A DNA stretch of 63,026 bases from Saprospiraceae bacterium (GTDB lineage Bacteria; Bacteroidota; Bacteroidia; Chitinophagales; Saprospiraceae), in assembly GCA_021739645.1 (NCBI GenBank), contig JAIPBL010000029.1, positions 1 to 63,026 of the forward strand, written 5' to 3'. A program made the position numbers and the translations under genes. Position 1 is the first letter of the stretch. Each line of letters begins with the position of its first letter. Below the pieces are notes generated by a model. The model saw nothing but the letters and a program-made list of their open reading frames with translations. It was not told where the DNA came from and did not search any database. This document shows, piece by piece, positions 34,689 to 43,792 of this stretch.

Positions 34689-35519
34689 ATGAAAACCGCT
34701 CCCATCGGCATCTTCGACAGCGGGTACGGCGGCCTCACTGTCCTTCGGGAAATCGTTACGCTCCTCCCCAGCTACGACTACCTGTACCTCGGCGACAACG
34801 CCCGTTCGCCCTACGGCCCCCGGGATTTCGACACGATTTACCACTACACGTTGGAATGTGTGCAGTACCTTTTTGGGCAGGGCTGCCCGCTCATCATCCT
34901 CGCCTGCAACACGGCCTCGGCCAAGGCGCTCCGCAATATCCAGCAGTTGGCGTTGCCAAAAATCGCCCCAGACAGACGGGTTTTAGGCGTCATACGGCCA
35001 ACTGCGGAGGTCATCGGCAATTTTTCAAAAACTAAAAAAGTGGGGGTGCTCGGGACAGTGGGCACGGTGCGTTCGGAGAGTTATCTGATGGAAATCGGGA
35101 AGTTTTTCCCGGAAGTTGAAGTGACACAGCAAGCTTGCCCGATGTGGGTGCCGCTCGTCGAAAATGGCGAGTTGGCGGGCGCTGGCACCGATTTTTTTGT
35201 GAAAAAATACCTCGACGAACTGTTGGTTAAATCGCCGGATGTGGACACGCTGCTGCTCGCCTGCACGCATTACCCGCTGCTGGAGCCGGTGATTCGGCAG
35301 TTTTTACCGAAGGAAATCAAGGTCATTTCGCAAGGTGAAATCGTGGCGAAAAGCTTGGTGGACTACCTGCGTCGCCATCCTGAGATGGCTGAAAGATGCT
35401 CAAAAAATGGCCACCGAGCATTTCACACTACTGGTTCGGCGGAGGATTTCGATGGACATGCTTCGGCGTTTTTTGGGGAAGAAGTCAAATCAATTCATGC
35501 GGTAGTGGCGCATTTTTGA
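34689..35519 (+). CDS. murI: Glutamate racemase
   Basis: This 276-residue cytoplasmic enzyme makes D-glutamate for peptidoglycan. It shows the Asp/Glu-racemase motifs IGIFDSGYGGLTVLREI, LGDNARSPYG, LACNTASA with catalytic Cys73, and LLACTHYPLLEP with catalytic Cys192. Length and order are normal. The start was placed at MKTAPIGIFD because upstream in-frame sequence is the terminator of the previous gene. It is a single gene, followed by an inverted repeat. Confidence 0.96.
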   Translation: MKTAPIGIFDSGYGGLTVLREIVTLLPSYDYLYLGDNARSPYGPRDFDTIYHYTLECVQYLFGQGCPLIILACNTASAKALRNIQQLALPKIAPDRRVLGVIRPTAEVIGNFSKTKKVGVLGTVGTVRSESYLMEIGKFFPEVEVTQQACPMWVPLVENGELAGAGTDFFVKKYLDELLVKSPDVDTLLLACTHYPLLEPVIRQFLPKEIKVISQGEIVAKSLVDYLRRHPEMAERCSKNGHRAFHTTGSAEDFDGHASAFFGEEVKSIHAVVAHF

Positions 35520-35547
35520 ATAAGATGCGCTGAGTTTTTTTTTACCA

Positions 35548-35617
35548 CTTTGGCATTCCCGAAGGGAACCTACGACATCTCGCGAGACGTTGCAGGTTCC
35601 CTTCGGGAATGCCAAAG
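35548..35617. repeat. Perfect 24-nt inverted repeat with nested palindrome
   Basis: Bases 35548-35571 and 35594-35617 are exact reverse complements. The arms contain the words CCCGAAGGGAACC and its complement, and the loop holds the self-complementary TCTCGCGAGA. It sits between murI and the convergent DUF4139 gene and may serve both 3' ends. Confidence 0.9.
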
Positions 35618-35663
35618 CGGCTTGGGGCAAAAAACTATTTGTTGATGGATTTTTGCGCCAGTC

Positions 35664-37292
35664 TCAATACCCCGGCACATAAATCTCATACGTGTAGGTA
35701 ATCTCCAACTCGCTGTTCGCCTTGATGGGCGTCTCCCAGCACACATTCGTTTTGCGATTGCGGGGGTTGTTCGGGTTGATGACGTCCTCTTTCAGCCAGT
35801 CAATGCTGGTCTTTTTCAGGTTGCCAGAAATGGTGCGCTGAATCCGCAGGTCGAGCTGCTTGTCCTTGAAGTTTTTCACTTTGACCTTTCCTTCCACCTG
35901 CACAAGGTCGTAACTGAAGCCACGACGCTTGTCCGTCCATGCGGCGGTTTGACGGCTGATTTCCCGTTCTGCCTGCTCTACTTTCACCTCCACCGCCTCG
36001 GTCAGTTTCACGAAAGTCTTTCCGCCGATGGGTGTGTAGGTCATCAGGTCTTGGCTGATGGGGCGCCGCTCGCCTTGCGTATTGACCACCAGAATTGGCG
36101 CTGTGGTCCAAGGTTGTTTGGTCTTGTTTTCCAAACGCAGCGTGTGGTAGGTCTTGTTTGTCAGCGGCGCAAACAGGAAGTCCGATTCGTAGTATCGGTT
36201 GTTTTCGTCGTTGTCCGGCAGCTTGCACTCGTAGATATGCGCCACCGCTGTATTTTCTTTGAAAATGGGCTGCACGGAGCGACCGCCCTTGGGCAGCGAG
36301 AAGTTTTTGAGGGTGTAAATGAACAGGTCTTCGTTGCGGCTGCCCTCGGGTGAATCGATGTTTTGAACCGGAGGTAAATCACCTTGGACTCTAACTCCAT
36401 CTATGTAATAATTTGCGGATTGGGACCTCAGCGAATTAGAGAAAGCATTTATGTCACTCCTCGAATTGAAAGCCATCGGGTTGATAACTTGCAGAAAATC
36501 AACGAGATACGCCAACCGATTTGCGTAAGCAAAATTTGGCACACCCACCACGAGGTTCACGGTTGTGTTCAAAATATCCTCGGCGTCGTTGGCCACTTCG
36601 CCTTGTAAACTGAGGGTGCCAGCGGTTTCGCCCGTGAGTTCGAGGAGGTACTCGGGCGCCCAGTTGAGGCCGTTGGCGAGGTACATCATCTCGAAGGGCT
36701 GCTCCCCCTTTTTGTTGTTGAAGGACAGCTCGAAGAGGTGGCGGGGCGTCACTTTGGGCATGGAAACGTCGAGGTTGGGTTTGTCTCCAAACAGCACATA
36801 CCGGATTTGCCCAGCGGGGATGGTGTACCAACCACCGTTAATTTGCGATTGAATGGTCACGAGACTTTGTGCTGAAAACTGTGGCTCGTCCCGGTTGTTT
36901 TTGTAGGCTGGCGAAACGCTGATGATATTCCCACCTACATTGCCTTTTTCATCCAAAACACAGGTGACCGTTTTTCCGATGTTGTTGCGGAGCAAATCCC
37001 AGATGGCCACGGCGGCTTCGGTTTTTTGCTCTCGCAAGGTGTCGGGATAGGTGGCCACACGGGTCAGGCTGCCCTCCGGGGAGTTGAACCAGAGGGTGCC
37101 GTAAAGTGCCTGTGGAGTCGGGTCGGGCAGCAGGAACCTGCCGTTGGTGGGTTTCAGTGCCCCGCTTTTGAGGTAAAAAGCTTGGCTGTTTTTGAAAATG
37201 GAAATGCTCTGGGTGGTGAGCGGCTGGGTTTGTGCGGGCAATTTTGCGAAGCAAAAAATGGCTGCAGCGAGGAGGACGAAGTGTTTTTTCAT
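35664..37292 (-). CDS. DUF4139-domain secreted protein
   Basis: This 542-residue protein starts at the Met of a signal peptide (MKKHFVLLAAAIFCFAKLPA). The middle and C-terminal parts match DUF4139: MYLANGLNWAPEYLLELTGETAGTLSLQ, EVANDAEDILNTTVNLVVG and later ETPIKANSELEITYTYEIYVPG, a beta-sandwich also found in mucoidy-inhibitor-type and hypothetical proteins. The usual DUF4140 N-terminal domain and coiled coil are not evident; the first 200 residues are beta-rich. Function is unknown. Confidence 0.8.
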   Translation of the reverse strand: MKKHFVLLAAAIFCFAKLPAQTQPLTTQSISIFKNSQAFYLKSGALKPTNGRFLLPDPTPQALYGTLWFNSPEGSLTRVATYPDTLREQKTEAAVAIWDLLRNNIGKTVTCVLDEKGNVGGNIISVSPAYKNNRDEPQFSAQSLVTIQSQINGGWYTIPAGQIRYVLFGDKPNLDVSMPKVTPRHLFELSFNNKKGEQPFEMMYLANGLNWAPEYLLELTGETAGTLSLQGEVANDAEDILNTTVNLVVGVPNFAYANRLAYLVDFLQVINPMAFNSRSDINAFSNSLRSQSANYYIDGVRVQGDLPPVQNIDSPEGSRNEDLFIYTLKNFSLPKGGRSVQPIFKENTAVAHIYECKLPDNDENNRYYESDFLFAPLTNKTYHTLRLENKTKQPWTTAPILVVNTQGERRPISQDLMTYTPIGGKTFVKLTEAVEVKVEQAEREISRQTAAWTDKRRGFSYDLVQVEGKVKVKNFKDKQLDLRIQRTISGNLKKTSIDWLKEDVINPNNPRNRKTNVCWETPIKANSELEITYTYEIYVPGY

Positions 37293-37328
37293 GTTGATGA
37301 ATTTTGGTTGGTAAATGTGTAATGTGTA

Positions 37329-37376
37329 GCCGAACTCCAGTTCGGCGTTCATTCCTCCGCCGAACTGGAGTTCGGC
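37329..37376. repeat. Perfect 19-nt inverted repeat
   Basis: GCCGAACTCCAGTTCGGCG (37329-37347) and its exact complement (37358-37376). Each arm is itself nearly self-complementary. It lies upstream of the DUF4139 gene and is not followed by T; it resembles a dispersed short palindromic repeat. Confidence 0.85.
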
Positions 37377-37489
37377 GGCACAAAAAAATGGTGCGTAAAA
37401 ATAAGTGTTGGCTCCGCAATTTAGGGCAAAAAAACGAGCATTGACTTTTCTCAACAGTTTGTCATGATTCTCTTTTTTTGAATTCCTGC

Positions 37490-37497
37490 TACCTTTG
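37490..37497 (+). promoter_or_regulatory. -7 promoter element of fumC
   Basis: TACCTTTG followed by GCGCC, 47 nt before the fumC start. No TTG at the preferred spacing. The leader after it is a C/T-rich tandem of an ACTCAAAT-type unit running to the start codon. Confidence 0.6.
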
Positions 37498-37543
37498 CGC
37501 CGCCTCGAATACTCAAATACTCAAACTCTCAAATCCTCAATTC

Positions 37544-38941
37544 ATGAATACTCGCAAAGAAAAAGACTCCCTCGGCATTGTAGAAGTGCCCATTGACGCC
37601 TACTGGGCGGCCCAGACCCAGCGCAGCATCCAAAACTTCAAGATTGGCGGCCATCGAATGCCTCCCGAAATCATCGAGGCTTTTGCCTTTTTGAAAAAAG
37701 CGGCGGCTCTCACCAACTTCGACCTCGGCGTTTTACCGAAGGAAAAAGCGGACCTCATCGGGCAGGTCTGCGATGAAATATTGGCGGGCCAACTGGCCGA
37801 CCAATTCCCGCTCGTGGTCTGGCAGACGGGCAGCGGCACCCAGTCGAACATGAACATGAACGAGGTGGTGGCCAACCGGGGCCACGTGGTCAAGGGCGGC
37901 AAGCTCACCGACGAGAAGAAGGTGCTGCATCCCAACGACGACGTGAACAAGTCGCAGTCCTCGAACGACACTTTCCCGACGGCGATGCACATTGCCGCCT
38001 ACAAGATTTTGGTGGAAACGACCATTCCCGGCATCGAAAAGCTGCGGGACACGCTGCGGGCGAAGTCAGCGCAGTTCATGGATGTGGTCAAAATTGGCCG
38101 CACCCACCTGATGGATGCCACACCGTTGACGGTTGGACAGGAGCTTTCGGGCTACGCCGCCCAGCTCGACCACGGACTCCGTGCCATCAAGAACACGTTG
38201 CCGCATCTGGCCGAACTGGCACTCGGCGGCACGGCTGTCGGCACTGGATTGAACACGCCGAAGGGTTATGCACCTGCTGTTGCCAAAAAGATTGCGGAGC
38301 TGACAGGACTGCCTTTCGTCACTGCACCGAACAAATTCGAGTCGCTGGCGGCGCACGATGCCGTGGTGGAATCGCATGGGGCGCTCAAAACGGTGGCGGT
38401 TTCTTTGTTCAAAATTGCGAGCGACATCCGCCTGCTGGCCAGCGGCCCCCGCTGCGGCATTGGCGAACTCGTCATCCCGGACAACGAACCCGGCTCCAGC
38501 ATCATGCCCGGCAAGGTGAACCCGACGCAGAACGAGGCCATGACCATGGCGATGGCGCAGGTGCTCGGCAACGACGTGGCCATCAACATCGGCGGCATGA
38601 ACGGTCATTTTGAGCTGAACGTGTTCAAGCCGGTGATGATTTTCAATTTCCTGATGTCGGCTCGGCTCATCGGCGACGCTTGTGTGAGCTTCAACGACAA
38701 CTGCGCTGTGGGCATTCAGGCCAATCTGCCTAAAATAAAAGAGAACCTGGACAATTCGCTGATGCTGGTCACGGCGCTGAACACGCACATCGGCTACGAC
38801 AACGCCGCTGCCATTGCGAAGAAAGCCCACAAAGAAGGCACGACACTGAAACAAGCGGCACTGGCGCTTGGGCTGCTGACTTCGGAGCAGTTCGACCTCT
38901 GGGTTAGGCCGGAAGACATGGTGGGGGAGATGAAGGGGTAG
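37544..38941 (+). CDS. fumC: Fumarate hydratase, class II
   Basis: This 465-residue cytoplasmic enzyme interconverts fumarate and malate in the TCA cycle. Signatures are [44 protein letters not shown] and the superfamily loop [13 protein letters not shown]. Length is normal for class II fumarase (about 460), which needs no iron-sulfur cluster. The start at [16 protein letters not shown] fits; the upstream frame is a tandem C/T repeat. A terminator follows. Confidence 0.96.
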   Translation: MNTRKEKDSLGIVEVPIDAYWAAQTQRSIQNFKIGGHRMPPEIIEAFAFLKKAAALTNFDLGVLPKEKADLIGQVCDEILAGQLADQFPLVVWQTGSGTQSNMNMNEVVANRGHVVKGGKLTDEKKVLHPNDDVNKSQSSNDTFPTAMHIAAYKILVETTIPGIEKLRDTLRAKSAQFMDVVKIGRTHLMDATPLTVGQELSGYAAQLDHGLRAIKNTLPHLAELALGGTAVGTGLNTPKGYAPAVAKKIAELTGLPFVTAPNKFESLAAHDAVVESHGALKTVAVSLFKIASDIRLLASGPRCGIGELVIPDNEPGSSIMPGKVNPTQNEAMTMAMAQVLGNDVAINIGGMNGHFELNVFKPVMIFNFLMSARLIGDACVSFNDNCAVGIQANLPKIKENLDNSLMLVTALNTHIGYDNAAAIAKKAHKEGTTLKQAALALGLLTSEQFDLWVRPEDMVGEMKG

Positions 38942-38966
38942 TTGGTTTGGCTTGTTTGAGGAGTTT

Positions 38967-39011
38967 GAAGGGTTTGATTTGTGGAGGCAGGTCAAACCCT
39001 TCTTCGTTTTT
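38967..39011 (+). terminator. Terminator after fumC
   Basis: GAAGGGTTTGA (38967-38977) pairs with TCAAACCCTTC (38992-39002), followed by T-rich sequence. The left flank is a G/T-rich tandem of related words beginning at the stop codon. The remaining 230 bp before the recombinase gene hold nothing I can assign. Confidence 0.7.
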
Positions 39012-39243
39012 AGAGGCCAGGGATTCAGATGATTTCTAAGTCGGTGCCGCAGAGGTAAATACGGACGCAGCTAATTTTTTTTTAATCTCAATATGTCTCG
39101 ACATTGCCTTTAAACATTAGGCAATGACTTTGGTCATTAGAATTTCGTGATAAAATTTCGACAGACAATTTCTATTGTATCTTGCATTTCTCACCACCTA
39201 AGCATACCTTGACGTCTGATACTTCTCCCTCCGACACAGATTG

Positions 39244-40152
39244 ATGAGAATGATGCACGAGCAATTTTTAGACTACTTACGATACGAAAAAAGGTTTTCA
39301 CCGCACACACTAACGGCCTACGAGTCCGACATGGGGCAGTTTGTTGAGTTCTTAACGAAGACCTATGACCTTAGCGACCCCGCTGAAATTCGGCACACAC
39401 ACGTCCGCTCCTGGATGGTGGATTTGATGGAGAAGGGCAATGTGCCCCGGAGTGTGAACAGAAAGCTTTCCTGCCTGAAATCATTTTTCAAATATTTGCG
39501 GAAGCAAGGAGAAATCACCACCAACCCGATGCTCAAGGTGATACCACCGAAGACTGGTAAGCGCCTGCCGGTGTTCGTGCCGGAGAAGGCCATGTCGCTG
39601 CTGTTCGACAAAGTGGACTTTGGGGAGGGCCATGCTGGTCTGCGAAACCGATTGGTGATGGAGGTGCTGTACTGCACAGGCATTCGGAATTCGGAACTGA
39701 TTGGGTTGAAAACGGCAGGCATAGATTTTTCCTCCAATCATATTAAAGTGTACGGCAAGGGCGGCAAGGAGCGACTGATTCCGGTTGCACGGCACTTGGC
39801 CGTGTTGATGGAACAGTACATCGGGTTGCGGAAGGCCGTATTTCCGGGAAATGAGATTCCTAATCTGATTTTAACCGATAAAGGAAAACCTCTTAGTGCG
39901 GGGTTCGTTTACAATTTAGTGAAACGCTACCTCTCCATCGTAACGACCGTGGAGAAGCGCAGCCCGCACGTCTTGCGGCATAGTTTTGCCACCCATTTAT
40001 CGAACGGTGGAGCAGATTTAAACGCCATCAAGGAGTTGCTGGGCCATTCAAGCCTTGCGTCCACGCAGGTTTACACGCACAACTCAATTGAAAAACTGAA
40101 AAAAATATATCAACAAGCACATCCGAAAGCGGAAACAACGACGGAGCCATGA
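39244..40152 (+). CDS. Tyrosine recombinase XerC/XerD
   Basis: This 302-residue recombinase should act at the chromosome dimer-resolution site dif. It has an N-terminal SAM-like core-binding domain (FLDYLRYEKRFSPHTLTAY) and the catalytic set Arg148 (CTGIRNSEL), Lys172 (YGKGGKER), His242-x-x-Arg245 (HVLRHSFATHL), His268 (LLGHSSL) and Tyr277 (QVYTHNS). The first ATG at 39244 is used; ATGs at 39250 and 39253 are also possible. Length and context (next to hpf and the tuf cluster) fit the chromosomal Xer enzyme rather than a phage integrase. XerC or XerD cannot be separated by eye. Confidence 0.93.
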   Translation: MRMMHEQFLDYLRYEKRFSPHTLTAYESDMGQFVEFLTKTYDLSDPAEIRHTHVRSWMVDLMEKGNVPRSVNRKLSCLKSFFKYLRKQGEITTNPMLKVIPPKTGKRLPVFVPEKAMSLLFDKVDFGEGHAGLRNRLVMEVLYCTGIRNSELIGLKTAGIDFSSNHIKVYGKGGKERLIPVARHLAVLMEQYIGLRKAVFPGNEIPNLILTDKGKPLSAGFVYNLVKRYLSIVTTVEKRSPHVLRHSFATHLSNGGADLNAIKELLGHSSLASTQVYTHNSIEKLKKIYQQAHPKAETTTEP

Positions 40153-40223
40153 GCCGGTGCGACCCTGTGCCAAGGCCATCAGGCTTTACGAAACCATATT
40201 TCTAACCTTTTAATTTGACGTTT

Positions 40224-40532
40224 ATGAAAATTCACACAGAAGCGGTTCAGTTTAAAGCTGACCAGAAATTACACGAATTCATTGAGAAAAAAATGGAAAA
40301 ACTAACTTCGCACTTCGACAGCATCATCAATGTAGATGTTAAGCTGCGATTGGAAAATTCGGGACAGGTAAAGGACAAAGTAGCTGAGATACAACTACAT
40401 GTGCCTGGGCAGACCCTTTTTGCGAAGGAGACCGCAAAAGCCTTTGAGCAATCAATTGACGGTGCCGTTGACAACCTGAGGAGGCAACTGTCGAAATACA
40501 AAGAAAAATTAAGACCTCATGCTGAGGCATAA
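40224..40532 (+). CDS. hpf: Ribosome hibernation promoting factor (short HPF/YfiA)
   Basis: This 102-residue protein is of the HPF/RaiA family: KIHTEAVQFKADQKLHEFIEKKMEKL, DVKLRLE, VAEIQLHVPGQTLFAKE and FEQSIDGAVDNLRRQLSKYK. It binds the 30S decoding region in slow growth. Length shows the short type, without the dimerisation tail of long HPF. Start ATG is 71 nt after the xer stop. A strong terminator follows, then the promoters of the tRNA-tuf operon. Confidence 0.95.
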   Translation: MKIHTEAVQFKADQKLHEFIEKKMEKLTSHFDSIINVDVKLRLENSGQVKDKVAEIQLHVPGQTLFAKETAKAFEQSIDGAVDNLRRQLSKYKEKLRPHAEA

Positions 40533-40554
40533 CGGTTAGTAACAGGGTGAAAGA

Positions 40555-40589
40555 AACCGGGCTGGAACCATCTAGCCCGGTTTTTTTTT
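40555..40589 (+). terminator. Terminator after hpf
   Basis: AACCGGGCT pairs with AGCCCGGTT around a 10-nt loop, followed by a run of T to 40589. Confidence 0.88.
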
Positions 40590-40642
40590 GAGTGGAAACG
40601 AACGGCTTTGAACTTTTTTTCAAAAACCTTTTGTTCTGGGTG

Positions 40643-40672
40643 TTGTAAAACCGAAGGAAACTACTACTTTTG
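40643..40672 (+). promoter_or_regulatory. Promoter P1 of the tRNA-tuf operon
   Basis: TTG at 40643-40645, exactly 19 nt, then TACTTTTG at 40665-40672 followed by GCGCC. It fits the Bacteroidota consensus with a GC-rich discriminator, which often marks growth-rate-controlled genes. Confidence 0.7.
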
Positions 40673-40732
40673 CGCCTCCAAAAAAAATGATGAAAAAGGA
40701 AAGTCAAAATTTTCTTTTTTTGTCATTTCCGC

Positions 40733-40740
40733 TATCTTTG
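40733..40740 (+). promoter_or_regulatory. Putative promoter P2 of the tRNA-tuf operon
   Basis: TATCTTTG followed by CGGGCGCTTTG, 84 nt before the first tRNA. The -33 box is not at the preferred place. The start region resembles that of the promoter at 62647. Confidence 0.55.
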
Positions 40741-40824
40741 CGGGCGCTTTGAAAAAAGCAGGGCAGAATGCCCGAAAGTTCATTGTAAATCAGGGGATTT
40801 ATTTCGATAAGTTTCCATTCGTAA

Positions 40825-40897
40825 GCCAGTGTAGCTCAGTTGGTAGAGCAGCTGATTTGTAATCAGCTGGTCGGGGGTTCGAGTCCCTCTACTGGCT
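40825..40897 (+). tRNA. tRNA-Thr (anticodon UGU)
   Basis: Full cloverleaf of 73 nt. The acceptor GCCAGTG pairs with TACTGGC, the D-arm is GTAGCTCAG-type, the anticodon stem is GCTGA/TCAGC with loop TTTGTAA, and the T-arm is GGGTTCGAGTCC-type. CCA is not encoded. First RNA of the tRNA-tuf cluster. Confidence 0.97.
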
Positions 40898-40989
40898 CAG
40901 ATGGAAGTTTTGAGTGCGAGGTCGTTGGGTTTGGTTGTTTGCAACTGATGCCCAAATACTTAGCATCCAACAGCTCAAAACTACAAACT

Positions 40990-41072
40990 GGGGGTGCGCC
41001 GAAGTTGGAGAGACGGGGCAGACTGTAAATCTGTTGTGTAATGCTGAATAGGTTCGAATCCTATCACCCCCA
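40990..41072 (+). tRNA. tRNA-Tyr (anticodon GUA)
   Basis: Class II tRNA of about 83 nt with a long variable arm. The acceptor GGGGGTG pairs with CACCCCC, the anticodon loop is CTGTAAA between CAGA and TCTG, and the T-loop is GGTTCGAATCC. Second in the cluster. Confidence 0.97.
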
Positions 41073-41078
41073 CCCAAT

Positions 41079-41164
41079 GAGAGAGGCGAGAGAAGTGAGA
41101 GCGTGAGAGAGAAAACAAACTTGTTTTACCTCTCACTTTCTCACTTCTCTCACTTTCTCACTTC
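41079..41164. repeat. Hairpin filling the tRNA-Tyr / tRNA-Gly spacer
   Basis: After tRNA-Tyr, about 40 nt of GAGAG/GTGAGA-type units run into AAAACAA, then TTGTTTT and the C/T-rich complement (TCTCAC units), ending just before tRNA-Gly. The arms match imperfectly. The hairpin separates two mature RNAs, so it could guide processing. It belongs to the spacer-hairpin set. Confidence 0.8.
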
Positions 41165-41172
41165 TTTGAAAT

Positions 41173-41245
41173 GCGGGAGTAGCTCAGTTGGTAGAGCATC
41201 AGCCTTCCAAGCTGAGGGTCGCGGGTTCGAGTCTCGTCTCCCGCT
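41173..41245 (+). tRNA. tRNA-Gly (anticodon UCC)
   Basis: 73 nt. The acceptor GCGGGAG pairs with CTCCCGC, the anticodon loop is CTTCCAA between TCAGC and GCTGA, and the T-arm is CGGGTTCGAGTCTCG. Third in the cluster. Confidence 0.97.
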
Positions 41246-41344
41246 CTGAAATCGGTTGGTGCAAGTTTGAATGACGGTTTGGTTAAAAAACTAACCTTGT
41301 TTTGAAACCATTTAGTCATTTTAGCATACAACCATACCGGTTAA

Positions 41345-41416
<72 letters not shown>

Positions 41417-41517
41417 CGAATGCAAACCGTGCAATTTGAAGGCCAAAGCCCTGACAAAAAGCTGCATTTGCAAAATCAAAAACTCCTTTACTAAATAATT
41501 TTTTAAATTCAATTCCG

Positions 41518-42714
41518 ATGGCAAAAGAACAATTTAAGAGGAACAAGCCGCACGTAAACATAGGAACGATCGGCCACGTTGACCACGGCAAGACTACACT
41601 GACCGCTGCCATCACGTATGTACTAGCGGAACAGGGTCTTGCTCAAAAGAAAGATTATGATTCAATCGACGCCGCTCCTGAAGAGAAAGAGCGCGGTATT
41701 ACTATCAACACAGCTCACGTTGAATACGAAACTACCAAGCGTCACTATGCCCACGTTGACTGCCCAGGCCACGCTGACTATGTGAAGAACATGGTAACAG
41801 GTGCTGCCCAGATGGACGGCGCCATTATCGTGGTTGCAGCTACTGACGGCCCGATGCCACAAACCCGTGAGCACATCCTACTCGCACGTCAGGTAGGCGT
41901 TCCTTCATTGGTTGTCTTTATGAACAAAGTTGACCTTGTTGACGACCCAGAGATGCTGGAACTCGTTGAAATGGAGATGCGCGACCTGTTGAGCCAATAT
42001 CAATTTGATGGTGACAACACACCAGTTATCAAAGGCTCGGCCATTAACGCACTGTCTGGTGAAGCATCAGGTATTCAATCCATTCAGGAATTGATGGATG
42101 CTTGTGACAGCTGGATTCCAGATCCAATTCGCGCTGTTGATAAGGACTTCCTGATGCCTGTTGAGGACGTATTCTCTATCACTGGCCGTGGCACTGTTGC
42201 TACTGGTCGTATTGAGCGTGGCGTTATCAACGTTGGTGACCCGGTAGAAATCATTGGTATGATGGAAGCAGGTGCAAAGCCGCTTACTTCAGTCGTTACA
42301 GGTGTGGAGATGTTCCGCAAATTGCTTGACCGTGGTGAGGCTGGTGACAACGCAGGTCTGCTCCTCCGTGGTATTGACAAAGATGCTATCCGTCGTGGTA
42401 TGGTTATCTGTAAGCCCGGCTCCGTGAAGCCCCACTTGGAGTTCAAGTGTGAGGTTTATGTACTTGGCAAAGAAGAAGGTGGCCGTCACACGCCGTTCTT
42501 CAATGGCTATCGCCCACAGTTCTATTTCCGTACAACGGACGTAACTGGTGATTGCAAATTGCCTGAAGGCGTTGAAATGGTAATGCCTGGCGACAACGTT
42601 TCGCTTTCGGTAAAACTTATCAACCCAATCGCCATGGAAAAAGGTCTCCGCTTCGCAATCCGTGAAGGTGGCCGTACGGTTGGCGCTGGTCAGGTTACTG
42701 AGATTATTTCGTAA
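41518..42714 (+). CDS. tuf: Elongation factor Tu
   Basis: This 398-residue GTPase delivers aminoacyl-tRNA to the ribosome. Domain I shows [13 protein letters not shown] (P-loop), the switch I region [22 protein letters not shown] and NKVD. Domains II and III follow at about 210-398, ending [16 protein letters not shown]. It sits behind the tRNA-Thr(GGU) gene and before tRNA-Trp-secE, the standard bacterial order. A terminator lies 36 nt after the stop. Confidence 0.99.
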   Translation: MAKEQFKRNKPHVNIGTIGHVDHGKTTLTAAITYVLAEQGLAQKKDYDSIDAAPEEKERGITINTAHVEYETTKRHYAHVDCPGHADYVKNMVTGAAQMDGAIIVVAATDGPMPQTREHILLARQVGVPSLVVFMNKVDLVDDPEMLELVEMEMRDLLSQYQFDGDNTPVIKGSAINALSGEASGIQSIQELMDACDSWIPDPIRAVDKDFLMPVEDVFSITGRGTVATGRIERGVINVGDPVEIIGMMEAGAKPLTSVVTGVEMFRKLLDRGEAGDNAGLLLRGIDKDAIRRGMVICKPGSVKPHLEFKCEVYVLGKEEGGRHTPFFNGYRPQFYFRTTDVTGDCKLPEGVEMVMPGDNVSLSVKLINPIAMEKGLRFAIREGGRTVGAGQVTEIIS

Positions 42715-42750
42715 TTCGGTTCTCCCGATTTACTTTTTATTAGAAAGGAA

Positions 42751-42784
42751 GTTAAGCGCCCCGGTACTGGGGCGCTTAACTTTT
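42751..42784 (+). terminator. Terminator after tuf
   Basis: GTTAAGCGCCCC pairs with GGGGCGCTTAAC around a short loop and is followed by TTTT. The tRNA-Trp and secE genes must then be served by read-through or their own promoter. Confidence 0.8.
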
Positions 42785-42877
42785 CTGCACTTATAGCATT
42801 AGGCGTTGCAAATCAATTTCGAAGCTTCATTTGTTGCTCAATTTGCTTACTGCTCGCCGATTTTGAAATCATTGTTT

Positions 42878-42953
42878 ACGGGCGTAGCTCAAGTGGTAGA
42901 GCGACGGTCTCCAAAACCGTAGGCTGAGGGTTCGAGTCCTTCCGCCCGTGCCA
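42878..42953 (+). tRNA. tRNA-Trp (anticodon CCA), CCA end encoded
   Basis: The acceptor ACGGGCG pairs with CGCCCGT, the discriminator is G, and CCA is encoded at 42951-42953. The anticodon loop is CTCCAAA between ACGGT and ACCGT. It precedes secE, a widespread arrangement. It is the only tRNA in this cluster with an encoded CCA. Confidence 0.97.
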
Positions 42954-43028
42954 TGTTCACATTGTTTGGCGAAAAGGTTGACCGGCTTTTACCAGTCCAC
43001 CCGAAACCATCAAATATTTAGCTTTATA

Positions 43029-43223
43029 ATGGACAAGATTAAGCTCTACATTCAGGAAAGCTACAACGAACTTCTGACGAAGGTAACTTGGCCTACATGG
43101 CCAAACCTTCAGAGTACAACAGTTGTGGTTTTGATAGGGTTGGCCGTGTTTACGGTTTGCGTCTTTTTGATGGACTCAGTCTCAAAAGGACTGATGGATG
43201 GCATTATTTATAAATTGAGATAA
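43029..43223 (+). CDS. secE: Preprotein translocase subunit SecE
   Basis: This 64-residue short-form SecE has one amphipathic helix (YIQESYNELLTKVTWPTWP) and one transmembrane helix (about 33-52). The KVTWP motif is the family signature. The start MDKIKLYIQE was chosen because upstream residues derive from the tRNA-Trp 3' flank. nusG follows 19 nt later, as in most bacteria. Confidence 0.95.
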   Translation: MDKIKLYIQESYNELLTKVTWPTWPNLQSTTVVVLIGLAVFTVCVFLMDSVSKGLMDGIIYKLR

Positions 43224-43242
43224 TTAGCCAAAAGAAAGCTTC

Positions 43243-43791
43243 ATGTCTGAAGAAAAAAAATGGTATTCCCTTAGGGTCATCAGTGGCAAGGAGAAGAAAA
43301 TCAAAGAGCGAGTTGAGCTGGAAATCAAGCGAAACAGCTGGGAGAATTTCATAACCCAAGTTATTGTACCTACGGAAAAGGTTTACAAAATAAGGAATGG
43401 GAAAAAGGTGATATCCGAGCGGAACATCCTTCCTGGGTATATTCTAATAGAAGCAGACCCCATTAAATTCTCAGGCGAAATAGTGCAGACAATAGCTAAC
43501 GTTCCAAATGTTATCCATTTTTTAGGGAAGAACACACCGATACCGATGCAGACCTCCGAAGCCAACCGTTTGCTCGGCAAGGTAGATGAATCGCAAGACG
43601 CAGGAGAGCAAATGTTAGAACCGTTTCTCGTTGGTGAGACGGTGAAAATCATAGACGGCCCGTTTGCAGAATTTGTTGGAGATGTTCAGGAACTGAACGA
43701 GGAAAAGAAGAAGCTGAAGGTTATCGTAAAAATCTTCGGCCGTGGAACGGAAGTCGAATTGAATTTTATGCAGGTAGAAAAAACGCAATAA
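43243..43791 (+). CDS. nusG: Transcription termination/antitermination factor NusG
   Basis: This 182-residue protein has an NGN domain (WYSLRVISGKEKKIKERVE, PTEKVYKIRNGKK, LPGYILIEAD, VPNVIHFLG) and a C-terminal KOW domain (VKIIDGPFAEFVGDVQELNEEKKKLKVIV). NusG binds RNA polymerase and links it to Rho or the ribosome. Length is normal. It is followed by the hairpin spacer before rplK. Confidence 0.98.
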   Translation: MSEEKKWYSLRVISGKEKKIKERVELEIKRNSWENFITQVIVPTEKVYKIRNGKKVISERNILPGYILIEADPIKFSGEIVQTIANVPNVIHFLGKNTPIPMQTSEANRLLGKVDESQDAGEQMLEPFLVGETVKIIDGPFAEFVGDVQELNEEKKKLKVIVKIFGRGTEVELNFMQVEKTQ

Positions 43792-43792
43792 A

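Noticed and set aside
39244-40152. Recombinase as sign of a prophage or integrative element
   Set aside because: Length, catalytic set and context (hpf, tuf cluster) fit the chromosomal Xer enzyme; no phage genes are nearby.
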